DNA of 64,000 bases from Riptortus pedestris (lineage: Eukaryota > Arthropoda > Insecta > Hemiptera > Alydidae): assembly GCA_019009955.1 (NCBI GenBank), contig CM032229.1, positions 148,464,001-148,528,000 on the forward strand, written 5' to 3'. Positions 55,558 to 64,000 of the stretch are shown here, piece by piece. The notes below the pieces were generated by a model that saw only the letters and a program-made list of their open reading frames with translations, did no database searches and had not been told where the DNA came from. Position numbers and translations under genes: made by a program. Position 1 is the first letter of the stretch. The number at the start of each line of letters is the position of its first letter.

Positions 55558-55617
<60 letters not shown>
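55558..55617. repeat. (TA)n microsatellite, 60 bp
   Basis: Follows the end of LTR-X copy 1. A second TA run (55628-55642) directly precedes the copia left LTR. Confidence 0.95.
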
Positions 55618-55620
<3 letters not shown>

Positions 55621-55642
55621 ATGTAATATATATATATATATA

Positions 55643-55825
55643 TGTTGGTTATTTAGTGATCAATATTTCCAATCAAATATAGCAGGCATTGGTCCTGGGA
55701 ACAGAGAGAGCACTCTGGCGGGAATCGTTGTAGTCTACCGCCACATTGTCTTGTATTGTAACTGCCTTTTCAAATAGAAGTTTTTATCCAAAGTTATCTG
55801 CTTAATCATTTTCCCAAACCCTTCA
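55643..55825 (+). repeat. Copia left LTR (183 bp)
   Basis: Begins TGTTGG and ends CTTCA; read as identical along its whole length to 58876-59058. It is preceded by a (TA)n tract and followed at once by the primer binding site. Confidence 0.95.
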
Positions 55826-55839
55826 GGTTATGGGCCCAG
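55826..55839 (+). other. Copia primer binding site, half-tRNA-iMet type
   Basis: GGTTATGGGCCCAG starts at the first base after the left LTR. It is complementary to the anticodon-stem region of eukaryotic initiator methionine tRNA, not to a tRNA 3' end. Internal priming from a tRNA-iMet 5' fragment is the known arrangement of Drosophila copia. Confidence 0.88.
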
Positions 55840-55982
55840 TGATTGCTTAAATCGTTTTCTATCGAGAAAAAGTATAGATTCGATCGAAAAACTTCATGAA
55901 AAGTGTAAATCTCGTGTGTTGTCCCCATGTGCAGTGAGGTTAGGTTGTGAACAGTTGATTTTTTCGCTGAAGTTTGTTCATC

Positions 55983-58268
55983 ATGGCATCAAACCACCCT
56001 CCACCGGTTGAGAAACTTCTCGGCAGACAAAATTACGCTTCGTGGAAATTTGCAGCTAAGGCATATTTGAATCTTGACGATTTGTGGCGTGTGGTCGATG
56101 GATCAATCGTTGTTCCCAAGTTAGAAGGCGCTGCTACGACGCAGAAAGAAGAGAACATTTTAGCAAAAGATCGGAAAGCTTTTTCAAAAATAGTACTTAT
56201 TATCGATCCAATTGTGTTCCCACACATAGAAAGTGCATCTACAGCCAAGGAGGCTTGGGACAACTTGAAGACTGCATTCGAGGACAATGGCCTTACCAGG
56301 AAGGTAGGTCTTTTGAGATCATTGATAACGACCAGACTAGAAAACTGTTCTTCAGTTGAAGAATATGTCAATAAAATTATGTCAACATCACAGAGGCTCA
56401 CTGATATTGGCTTCAAAGTGGATGATGAGTGGCTCGGGACAATTTTATTGGCGGGCTTGTCTGATGAATACAAGCCAATGATCATGGGTTTAGAGAGCTC
56501 GGGACTGAAAATCACAGGAGACTCGATTAAAGTAAAAATTCTCCAGGATGTGAAGACTCCCGCACATTCACATACACCCAGTAGTGAGACAGCATTGTTC
56601 TCCCAGGGGAAGGGTTCCAAAGGCAAAGGAAAACATAAAATTGAGTGTTATGCATGTCACAAAAGGGGACATTATGCTTCACAGTGCCGTACCAAGAAGA
56701 TGGAGACCCAAGATCGTAAGAAACAAGATTCTACTGAAAATTCAAATCAAGGAAAACCCAAAGGTAAAGCACTTTTTGCTTACATGTCTAGACCTAATGA
56801 CACTAGCAACAGTGTAGATTTTTTTCTTGACTCGGGTTGCAGTTCTCACCTAGTCAATGACATAAATATACTAGACAATGTATCTGGTGATTCAGATTTA
56901 AAAATTACGACAATAAATAATGTAAATTTATCTGCTCAGGCTGTTGGTACAACCAACATTCCACTGATAGTTAATGGACAGGCTGATAGCGTTGTAGCGC
57001 ATGATGTACATTACGTGCCAGGTATAGGTGCTAACCTATTATCAGTCAGCAAAATTACTGATAAGGGACATTCGGTCATATTCACCAAAGAAATGGGAAA
57101 GGTCATTGACCCTAATGGTGAAGTATTAGCCACAGCTAAAAGGAAGAATGGGATCTACAAACTTGATACCATGAAGGACAGAATATTACCTACCTATTTC
57201 GCTGAAGATGCAGGTTCCCTAATGCATCGACGTTTAGGACATCTTTCCAGGAAGAGGATGAATCTACTTCAAGACATGTGTACAGGTATTGATAAAATAA
57301 CACCTAATGATGATCCATGTGAAGTCTGCTTATTAGGGAAGCATGCTCGACTACCCTTCAGAGCCAGTAAGAGCCGAGCAAAGGAGATCTTGGAAGTTCT
57401 ACATATGGATTTATGTGGACCCATGGAAAATTTATCCATAGGTGGAAGTAAATATTTTTTCACCTTAATTGACGACTTCTCTCGTTACACATTCGTGTAT
57501 TTTCTTTCAGAAAAGAACAAAGTGAGTGATATTTTTGCTGAATTTCGGGCTCTGGTTGAAACTCAGACAGGGAAGAAAATCAAGTGTGTGAGGTCTGACA
57601 ATGGGACTGAGTTCGTCAACTCAAAATTCAAAGCTGGACTTATTTCTGCAGGAATCAGGCATCAACTGACCGTTAGGTACTCGCCTCAGAGTAACGGAGT
57701 GGCTGAACGAGCCAACAGATCCATTGTGGAGAAGGCTCGCACTATGTTACAGGATGCTGGTTTGCCCAAAAGCTATTGGGCAGAAGCTGTTTCTACAGCC
57801 GTTTACCTCAACAATCGCGCACCGACAAAGGCTGTTGTCGGGAGGACTCCATATGAAGCGTGGTATGGTAAGAGGCCTGATATGTCTCACTTGAGGATTT
57901 TTGGATGTCCAGCTATGGCACAGGTTCCTAAGGAAATCCGAAGAAAATGGGATCCTAAATCGGCAAAATACATTTTTGTCGGATACTCAGAGGAAATCAA
58001 AGGGTATCGATTAATTGATCCTGAAACGAAGAAGGTTACTATGAGTCGAGATGTTGTTTTTCTTGAAACTTCAAACCAAGAAAGACATAAGCCTCGACAG
58101 CTGCCTACTACGTCAGTATTTTTAGATGTGGATGAGCCGCCTGCTCTCCAGGATACAACCAATTCACAAGAGGACGTTTCTGATGAGAATACGGAATCAG
58201 GATACGACCATCAGACTGATTCTGATGATTCAGTGCCAGGATCTGTCTCTAGCGAGCCAGATATCTAG
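55983..58268 (+). CDS. gag-pol: Copia Gag-Pol polyprotein (gag, protease, integrase; stops before RT)
   Basis: I start at ATG 55983 (MASNHPPPVEKLLGRQNYAS); an upstream TTG is not a likely start. Roughly, Gag of the UBN2/copia type runs from residue 10 to 195 (NYASWKFAAKAYL; AKEAWDNLKTAFEDNGL). A CCHC knuckle (CYACHKRGHYASQC) is near 222-235. The aspartic protease DSG (FFLDSGCSSHLVND) is near 280. The HHCC pre-integrase finger (HRRLGHLSRKRM, CEVCLLGKH) is near 413-455. Integrase follows, with D in LHMDLCGP, D in VRSDNGTEFVNS and E in SPQSNGVAERANR, so the DDE triad is intact. TAG at 58266 ends the frame in the linker before RT. The same frame then continues past the stop into the RT start. Confidence 0.93.
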   Translation: MASNHPPPVEKLLGRQNYASWKFAAKAYLNLDDLWRVVDGSIVVPKLEGAATTQKEENILAKDRKAFSKIVLIIDPIVFPHIESASTAKEAWDNLKTAFEDNGLTRKVGLLRSLITTRLENCSSVEEYVNKIMSTSQRLTDIGFKVDDEWLGTILLAGLSDEYKPMIMGLESSGLKITGDSIKVKILQDVKTPAHSHTPSSETALFSQGKGSKGKGKHKIECYACHKRGHYASQCRTKKMETQDRKKQDSTENSNQGKPKGKALFAYMSRPNDTSNSVDFFLDSGCSSHLVNDINILDNVSGDSDLKITTINNVNLSAQAVGTTNIPLIVNGQADSVVAHDVHYVPGIGANLLSVSKITDKGHSVIFTKEMGKVIDPNGEVLATAKRKNGIYKLDTMKDRILPTYFAEDAGSLMHRRLGHLSRKRMNLLQDMCTGIDKITPNDDPCEVCLLGKHARLPFRASKSRAKEILEVLHMDLCGPMENLSIGGSKYFFTLIDDFSRYTFVYFLSEKNKVSDIFAEFRALVETQTGKKIKCVRSDNGTEFVNSKFKAGLISAGIRHQLTVRYSPQSNGVAERANRSIVEKARTMLQDAGLPKSYWAEAVSTAVYLNNRAPTKAVVGRTPYEAWYGKRPDMSHLRIFGCPAMAQVPKEIRRKWDPKSAKYIFVGYSEEIKGYRLIDPETKKVTMSRDVVFLETSNQERHKPRQLPTTSVFLDVDEPPALQDTTNSQEDVSDENTESGYDHQTDSDDSVPGSVSSEPDI

Positions 58269-58814
58269 GAGGAGAACTCACCACAGGTTCGACGATCCAG
58301 ACGTGTGCCGAAACCAAAAGATATGAGTGATTTCGTTACATATCTAGCTGCACTGAACCCCATTGAAGAACCATTGACCGCAGATGAGGCGCTCAAAGGT
58401 CCGTACTCCAAGCAATGGAGATTGGCGATGGAAGACGAACTGAATTCGTTTAAGAAAAATGACAAAAAGAAGAAAAAGAAATCCACAAAGAAGAAAAATG
58501 ACAAAAGGAAAAGGAAATCCACAAAGAAGAAAAATGATAAAAAGAAGAAGAAATCTCCGAAGAAGAAAAATGACAAAATAGCCTAAGTTGCAAAAAGTGG
58601 ACGTTAATAAATAATAATAATAATAATAATAAATGACAAAAGGAAAAGGAAATCTCCGAAGAAGAAAAATGACAAAAGGAAGAAGAAATCTACAAAGAAG
58701 AAAAATATTGTGCTGGAGCATATGCCCACTGAAGAAATGCTCTCTGATATTTTGACGAAACCTTTAAGTAGGGAAAAACATGAATATTTTTTCAAGTGTT
58801 TTGGACTTATATAG
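58269..58814 (+). pseudogene. Copia pol remainder: RT start and RNase H end joined by lysine-rich tandem repeats
   Basis: In the same frame as Gag-Pol, after the TAG, the sequence reads PKPKDMSDFVTYLAALNP and QWRLAMEDELNSF, the very start of a copia RT. It then enters tandem units from about 58453 to 58705. After these comes IVLEHMPTEEMLSDILTK and a short C-terminus to TAG at 58812-58814, the normal end of copia RNase H. About 1.5 kb of RT/RNase H coding, judged from the family's usual length, is absent. Extra stops lie at 58584 and near 58605. It cannot supply its own reverse transcriptase. Confidence 0.9.
58453..58705 (+). repeat. 36-bp tandem repeats coding for lysine-rich 12-mers inside copia pol
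   Basis: There are about five to six units of about 36 bp, translating to variants of KKKNDKRKRKST. They are interrupted near 58580-58635 by a segment with stop codons and an (AAT)n run, after which the units resume in frame. The purine-rich units are unlike the rest of the element in composition. They sit exactly where RT/RNase H should be. Confidence 0.9.
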
Positions 58815-58875
58815 TAAATTGTATTGTTTTACAAAGTAAATTGTATTGTTTTTGGAAATATCGCTCAAGGGGAAG

Positions 58876-59058
58876 TGTTGGTTATTTAGTGATCAATATT
58901 TCCAATCAAATATAGCAGGCATTGGTCCTGGGAACAGAGAGAGCACTCTGGCGGGAATCGTTGTAGTCTACCGCCACATTGTCTTGTATTGTAACTGCCT
59001 TTTCAAATAGAAGTTTTTATCCAAAGTTATCTGCTTAATCATTTTCCCAAACCCTTCA
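58876..59058 (+). repeat. Copia right LTR (183 bp)
   Basis: Read as identical to 55643-55825. It is preceded by the polypurine tract at 58867-58875 and followed directly by the interior of another LTR family (see 59059-59307). Confidence 0.95.
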
Positions 59059-59305
59059 CAGTGGAGTGCCGTCTTTGTTGTGAATTTCAGTGCCCGTGAG
59101 TGAATTATTGGTCTGTGTAATCTGAAGAACAGTGACGCTATTAGTGTATACTGTGAGTAGTAATTAAGAATAATTGCCAAGTGTATTCTGCATTGTGAAA
59201 TAAATTGTGCAGTGATAAAAACTGTGAAACTTGCGAGTATTTAATTTTGCAATCCAAAAGAACTCTTATTAAAAACGTTTATTACTGGTTTTGGTAATAA
59301 AAACG

Positions 59306-59307
<2 letters not shown>
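59059..59307 (+). repeat. LTR-X copy 2, 5'-truncated, abutting the copia right LTR
   Basis: Matches 55332-55557 (cagtggagtgccgtctttg through aaacgtaa) with one 23-base extra segment near 59112. It begins inside LTR-X, exactly where the copia LTR ends, and is followed by its own (TA)n tract. It is therefore a separate copy, not the interrupted half of copy 1. Confidence 0.88.
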
Positions 59308-59364
<57 letters not shown>

Positions 59365-60289
59365 CAGATATAAAATTGGCAGCCTACATTAAGGATGGCT
59401 CTCACAACAATTTCCAAGTGAGGTATCTGGTAGTTCAAATTAGAAAGAATTGTTGAGCATATCAATATTTCTTCGCAAATTACTTGTTCCACACATTGTT
59501 CCTGGAGAAATGTATAAAACAAAAGTTACTCTAAATAACAAAGTAAACGTAAAGTATTATAATGAAGGTGTTAGTGCTAATACACGTACCGAGTTTTATT
59601 TAGTTTGGTCGGGTCATTTGTGTCAAATAAAATTGGTCACTTCCGCTATAGGTTTTAGCGTATATTTCGTTTATAATTCGGTATACGAAAAAAGTATATA
59701 TAACAGCTGAGGTAAGAAAGAGGGAGTGAGAGAGGTTCTAGATTACAGGAAGGTCTCCCCACCCCTCCCCGACGTCCAGGTTAACCAACAGAACATGACT
59801 AATTCTAACTCTCAATTCCGCTCACATTACCTTATATTCACATTCTATTTTTATTTATAATTATGAATGTTTAAATACATTCGTTTTTTTGTGAATTAAT
59901 TGATTTTTTAAACACATTAAAGGAAGAAATTACTTACTTCCGATTAATTAATGTTCCGGTGAAAGACAGAGGAAGGGGGGGGGGTAATATACTTTGCTCC
60001 TCATGAAACTGTCACTTGTTTTTAAAATGCTTCATACAATTGAAATGTTCTTGTTTATCACCATAATATATCATGAAGATGTAAAATTAAATTAAGAGAT
60101 TGAATGGTATAACTTATACAAACATTGGAATGAATTGCAGGCTATAATATTGATATTTTTATACGACCAAGATATTTATTAATTTACTCTTAATAACAAC
60201 AGTTTTTGTTATGAGCATTTTTGTTATATATCTTATAATTTGGTAGCAGTTGGTGCAAAGTCGATGATACTGTCATGTTCAGTTGACTG

Positions 60290-60990
60290 CGCCTAACTAA
60301 AGTTTTTAGCGTATATGTCGTTTATGCTTCCTTATACGACAAAAGTATATATAACAAAAGTTACTCTAAATGACAAAATAAACAACTCTTATTATGTGCA
60401 TGTTCCCAGAAAAACCAATAAGAAATAATATATCGCGATTTTTCATTTCATGCCTCCATTACAACCCCTACTCCTATTCCTTCCTATAGATTATAATCAA
60501 GGATGAGTTAATACCAACCTATATACGGAGTTTTATTTAGGTCGATTGATTCTTTTGTGCCAAATAATATTGTTGACTCCCGCTATAAATTTTAGCATAT
60601 AACTCATTTATACTTAGGTATACGACGAAAGTGTATATAACAAAAGTTACTCTAAATAATAAAATAAATAACTTTTGTTATGTGCATATTTAAACACATA
60701 GGAAACGAAATATCGCTATTTTTAATTTCAGGCCTTCCTTATAACCCCCACTCTTGTTCGTCTCAGAGTATATTAGTATAGCCTAAAGTCTAAGTTGGGT
60801 AATAGTAATATACATACCAAGTTTCATAACATTCAGTTCAGCAGTTTATGCGTGAAAAGGTAACAAACAAACAAACATACACGAAAGAAACAAAATACAG
60901 TTATGGTGTCTATGACATGTGAAACGAAAAGTTATCGTAAAATTTCGCGAAAAAAATCAATGCACAGACAGAGGTTACAATTTTATATAT
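60290..60990 (+). repeat. Family C dispersed repeat, tandem units and tail
   Basis: Two units start near 60357 and 60643 (gttactctaaat). They are followed by ccaagtttcataacattcag, ttcagcagtttatgcgtgaa aaggtaacaaacaaacaaac and a cgaaaagttatcgtaaaatt tail. The 'ttcagccgtttatgcgtgaaa' type of tail is widespread in arthropod interspersed repeats. Confidence 0.78.
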
Positions 60991-61075
60991 ATAAATAGAT
61001 AAAGGAATGGAGGTCTGCGCGCTTCCGTCACTCCTCTGGTGATCTTTTGAGAATGTATCTTTCTTATTAATGAAA

Positions 61076-61660
61076 CGTCCGTCACGCAGGGGCTGCGTTA
61101 ACTAAGCAGATTTCCTACATGCGTCACATATTTGCATTTATCTCATACGCAAATTTTCAATGAGAACAATATCAGCTTCAAATAAGGTGCCTCATAATAT
61201 AACAGCTTATTGTTGATATGAATTGAGTAGGAGTGGGGTTTACTCAATGCCGAAAACAGCGAAAAAATGCGAATATCTCCTTTAATAATCAACATAGTGA
61301 AAAAAAAAAAAGCGCACAAAACATCATTTGAAATAATATTGGTTCTATACAATATTTTGATCGGGCGCATAATAACGGAGATATTAGGATTTTTTGAAAT
61401 ACCCACTCTCGGTCGGATTTCAGCCTTTAACGAACTTGATCTTTAGTTTTACATGAAACTTCTAAATGTCAAGTTTGGTTACAATCAAACAAATAAAAAT
61501 TGCGGCCGCTAGATCGTTAACAGACAAACGTATAAATATAGATATACAATTTTGACTGAACGTACAATTTTCGTCATCTCCTGGGTAGGATCGATGGACA
61601 TTTGAAGAAAAATTTCTAAAATCGCGTCATGAGTACGACCTCAATAGCTGATTTCCCTTA
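61076..61660 (-). repeat. Family A repeat, full length variant
   Basis: Begins gtccgtcacgcaggggctgc and ends cctcaatagctgatttccct. The central part (gagtaggagtggggtttact) is the variant seen also near 1760 and 40150. Confidence 0.85.
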
Positions 61661-62036
61661 AGGAACATCTGCTAAAATCACCAAATATTAACATCTAGGG
61701 ACCAATTATACAGTATAGTAATATTAGTTTATTACAAAAAAAAAACACAAAAGCTTTAGATTTTTTATCATTACAATTGATTTAACAATGCCCTACAAAT
61801 TTGGTAAATTATGGTTAACTACTAGTCTCAGTATGCACTGATTACTTCACTTCTTAGCACAGTACAATAACTTACGATCACAAAAACACGGTACTACGTC
61901 ACTTAAAACACTGCACTATACTGTTCACTAAAGCTGCGCTGAACGCTATGTTATACACTATAGAAGAGAACTGAGAACAAACTAAACTGTAGTGCGACCT
62001 GGCCATTTATATAGATTGGTGGCGAGATCAAAGAAG

Positions 62037-62556
62037 AAGTCCGTCACGCAAGAGCTGCGTAAACTAAGCAGATTTCCCACGTGAAGTTATACAATAGAGA
62101 AATCTCCATACCAGAGCCGAACAATTACGGCAAAGGGCCGAACTACCGAGCTTTTGGCGGGAAACTTGTCATCCGTTATCGGCCCACAGTTAATAAAAAT
62201 GCAAATATCTCAGTTAATATTCAAGATAGAGAATAAATGCACAGAACAATATTTATAGTAAATTTAATTTACATTAAGATTGGTTATATAACATTTTTTG
62301 ATCCGACGTATGGTAACGGAGATATTTTGAATTTTCGAGAATCCCCCCCCCTCCACTGGTCCGATTTCAGGCATTAACGAACTTGATCTGTCTTTTTGCA
62401 TAAAACGTTTAAATATCAAGTTTGGTAACGATCAAACAAAAATTGCGGCCGCTATCATCTTCTGAGTAGGATCGATGGATATTTGAAGACATTTTTCGAA
62501 AATAGCGTCATGAGTACGACCTCAATAGCTGATTTCCCTTAAGAGAAATCTGCTAA
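62037..62556 (-). repeat. Family A repeat, full length, lacking the TA tract
   Basis: Begins gtccgtcacgcaagagctgc and ends in the partly palindromic agctgatttcccttaagaga aatctgct. The TA tract and neighbouring bases are deleted (gcggccgct joins directly to atcatcttctg). Confidence 0.85.
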
Positions 62557-62742
62557 AAGGCCCAGATTGAGTAGATCCCCTGAGAACATTCCTGGCACCA
62601 AGGGTCCTACCTTCGGGCTGTTCCTTTCATCTACTTCATACTTCTTAAATACTGATTACTCTGTGTACTTTATTATGTACCTAGTTTTCCCAACAGTATA
62701 TATGGGTTAGCTGTAGTGATATTTTACAAATCATAAGATTGC

Positions 62743-62746
<4 letters not shown>

Positions 62747-62810
<64 letters not shown>
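62747..62810. repeat. (TA)n microsatellite, about 64 bp
   Basis: Nearly pure TA, directly before ctagctcagatacccggg, the start of a dispersed repeat. Other long TA tracts lie at 1834-1870, 23431-23470, 34053-34112, 35699-35747, 38940-38986, 55558-55617 and 59308-59358. Confidence 0.95.
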
Positions 62811-62811
<1 letters not shown>

Positions 62812-63082
62812 TAGCTCAGATACCCGGGTGCGCTCGGGCATTCTTTTGAGGCTGTGTGGTGATGGTATAGTTTTGGCAAGGTTTTAGTGTGCACAATATT
62901 TTGACATTTACCCGTTCCAGTGTTTAGGGTTAATACCCGTTGTTGGCATTTGTTAATAATAAAATTATTTTTTTATGTAAGACTTCACTGTCCTGCATAT
63001 TGTCATATTTCCCGTCTCCTGTGCATTATGCATAGATTTGAATTATTAAGGAGAAAATATTAACATACATTTGAATTAATTT

Positions 63083-63782
63083 TTTCAGGTGAGGTACCTG
63101 GTAGTTCATATTGAAAAGAAGTGTAGAGCAAATTTCTCTAAATAACAAAATAAATAAACTTTTGTTATGTGCATATTTGCCGAAACCCCAATAGGAAATC
63201 ATTATTATTAATTTCAGGCCTCCCTTAGAACCCCCACTCCTGCCCGTCCCTAGAAATGTTAGTATGGCTTATTATAAGGAAATCGTTAGTATTAATTCAC
63301 ATAGCGAGTTTGGTTTAGTTCGGTTGAGTCTTTTGTGCCAAATAAAATTGTGGACTCCCACTATAGTTTTTAGCGTATAACTCATTTATACTTCCGTATA
63401 CGGCAAAAGTGCATATAACAAAAGTTACTCTAAATTACAAAATAAACAACTTTTGTTATGTGCATATTTGCTGAAAAAGCAATAGGAAACGAAATATCGC
63501 CATTTTAAATTTCAGGCCTCCCTTATAACCCCCACTCCTGTTCGTCTTAGGGAATATTAATATAGCCTAAAGTATAAGTTGGGCTGGTAGTAATATACAT
63601 ACCAAGTTTCATAAAATTCGGTTCAGCCGTTTATGCGTGAAAAGGTAACAAACAAATAAACAAACTGACATGAAAGAAACAAAATGTAGTTATGGTGTCT
63701 ATGACATGTGAAACAAAAAGTTATCGTGAAATTTCGCGAAAAAAAATCAATGTACAGACAGAGGTTACAATTTTATATATAT
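63083..63782 (+). repeat. Family C dispersed repeat, tandem units and tail
   Basis: Starts near caggtgaggtacctggtagt. It has two units (near 63145 and 63423, about 278 bp apart), then the ttcagccgtttatgcgtgaa tail ending in tatatatactagctcagata. Very similar to 60290-60990. Confidence 0.8.
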
Positions 63783-63783
63783 A

Positions 63784-64000
63784 CTAGCTCAGATACCCGG
63801 CGATGCCCGGGAAATTATTGTTGACTGACTAATGATGGTATTTTGATAGTAAGACTTCAATGTGTACAATTACACTTCCCTCCGCGACGTAATGATTTTC
63901 CGAAATAGCCAACCCTGAAGGGTAACTTTTGGGGATTAATAGAACAGAAATTTTAGTTTTGAAGGATAAATGAAAATGTGTTCCTAATTAATCCTTCTAC
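63784..64000 (+). repeat. Repeat unit beginning ctagctcagatacccggcga, cut by window end
   Basis: The same start is seen at 62811 (ctagctcagatacccgggtg). It matches 735-1000 in reverse. It lies directly against the preceding family C copy. Confidence 0.8.

Larger units (their letters stand above)
55643..59058 (+). mobile_element. Ty1/copia LTR retrotransposon, RT-deleted derivative with lysine-repeat insert
   Basis: The element is 3416 bp and is bounded by two 183-bp LTRs (55643-55825, 58876-59058) that I read as identical, each starting TGTTGG and ending CTTCA. The primer binding site GGTTATGGGCCCAG lies directly after the left LTR, and a purine tract (aaggggaag) lies directly before the right LTR. 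Gag, protease and integrase are present. The reading frame from 55983 to 58814 is one frame interrupted by TAG (58266), TAA (58584) and TAA TAA (about 58605). Almost all of reverse transcriptase and RNase H is missing. Identical LTRs imply recent insertion, so this deleted form was probably mobilised in trans. The flanks show no target-site duplication (ATATA left, CAGTG right). Confidence 0.95.

Noticed and set aside
58265..58795. Phe/Leu-rich minus-strand open frames resembling membrane proteins
   Set aside because: They are the complement of the lysine-coding tandem repeats in the copia element.
1..64000. CRISPR arrays, operons, phage or plasmid features
   Set aside because: Spliced genes, LTR and mariner/hAT elements and base composition show eukaryotic nuclear DNA; the repeats are not CRISPR-like.

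Overview
The window looks like AT-rich nuclear DNA from an arthropod, most probably an insect. It has long TE-filled introns with GT-AG boundaries, long (TA)n tracts, an insect-type thioester protein gene, and many mariner, hAT, piggyBac, copia and LINE remnants. I cannot name the species; a hemipteroid insect is only a guess.

Region 1 (about 1-38.7 kb) is one large + strand gene for a thioester-containing protein of the TEP/CD109 (alpha-2-macroglobulin) family. I place 23 consecutive coding positions between 2248 and 37636, with compatible splice phases throughout. The signal peptide and first macroglobulin domains lie upstream of the window. The thioester motif GCGEQ is at 23587-23601. The last exon ends in a hydrophobic tail like a GPI-anchor signal. 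Exon position 9 has two candidate exons (12470-12629 and 13687-13918) with the same entry and exit phases. This looks like mutually exclusive splicing of the hypervariable segment, as known for Drosophila Tep2.

The introns hold most of the mobile DNA. There are two tRNA-derived SINEs, three unrelated mariner pseudogenes, a piggyBac derivative between TTAA sites, and a hAT derivative with a perfect 8-bp target duplication. There are also a hAT-like MITE, further inverted-repeat elements, LTR fragments, and many copies of one roughly 0.55-kb dispersed repeat (called family A here).

Region 2 (about 38.7-46.5 kb) is intergenic. It holds a 267-bp MITE, a hAT transposase fragment and a decayed antisense copia element.

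Region 3 (46.5-54.2 kb) has two intact single-exon housekeeping genes in convergent orientation. NAT10 (RNA cytidine acetyltransferase) is on + and an FTSJ1/Trm7-type tRNA 2'-O-methyltransferase is on -. Decayed LINE sequences lie between them.

Region 4 (54.9-64 kb) is repeat-rich. It holds a gypsy-like LTR with a recognisable promoter, followed by a young copia element (55643-59058) with identical 183-bp LTRs and a half-tRNA-iMet type primer site. In that copia, nearly all of the reverse transcriptase/RNase H is replaced by 36-bp lysine-coding tandem repeats. The window then ends in a dispersed family with about 280-bp internal tandem units; inverted copies of this family also form the first kilobase.

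The most notable candidates are the paired alternative exons of the thioester gene and the RT-less, lysine-repeat copia derivative. I saw no CRISPR array, operon or prokaryotic feature.
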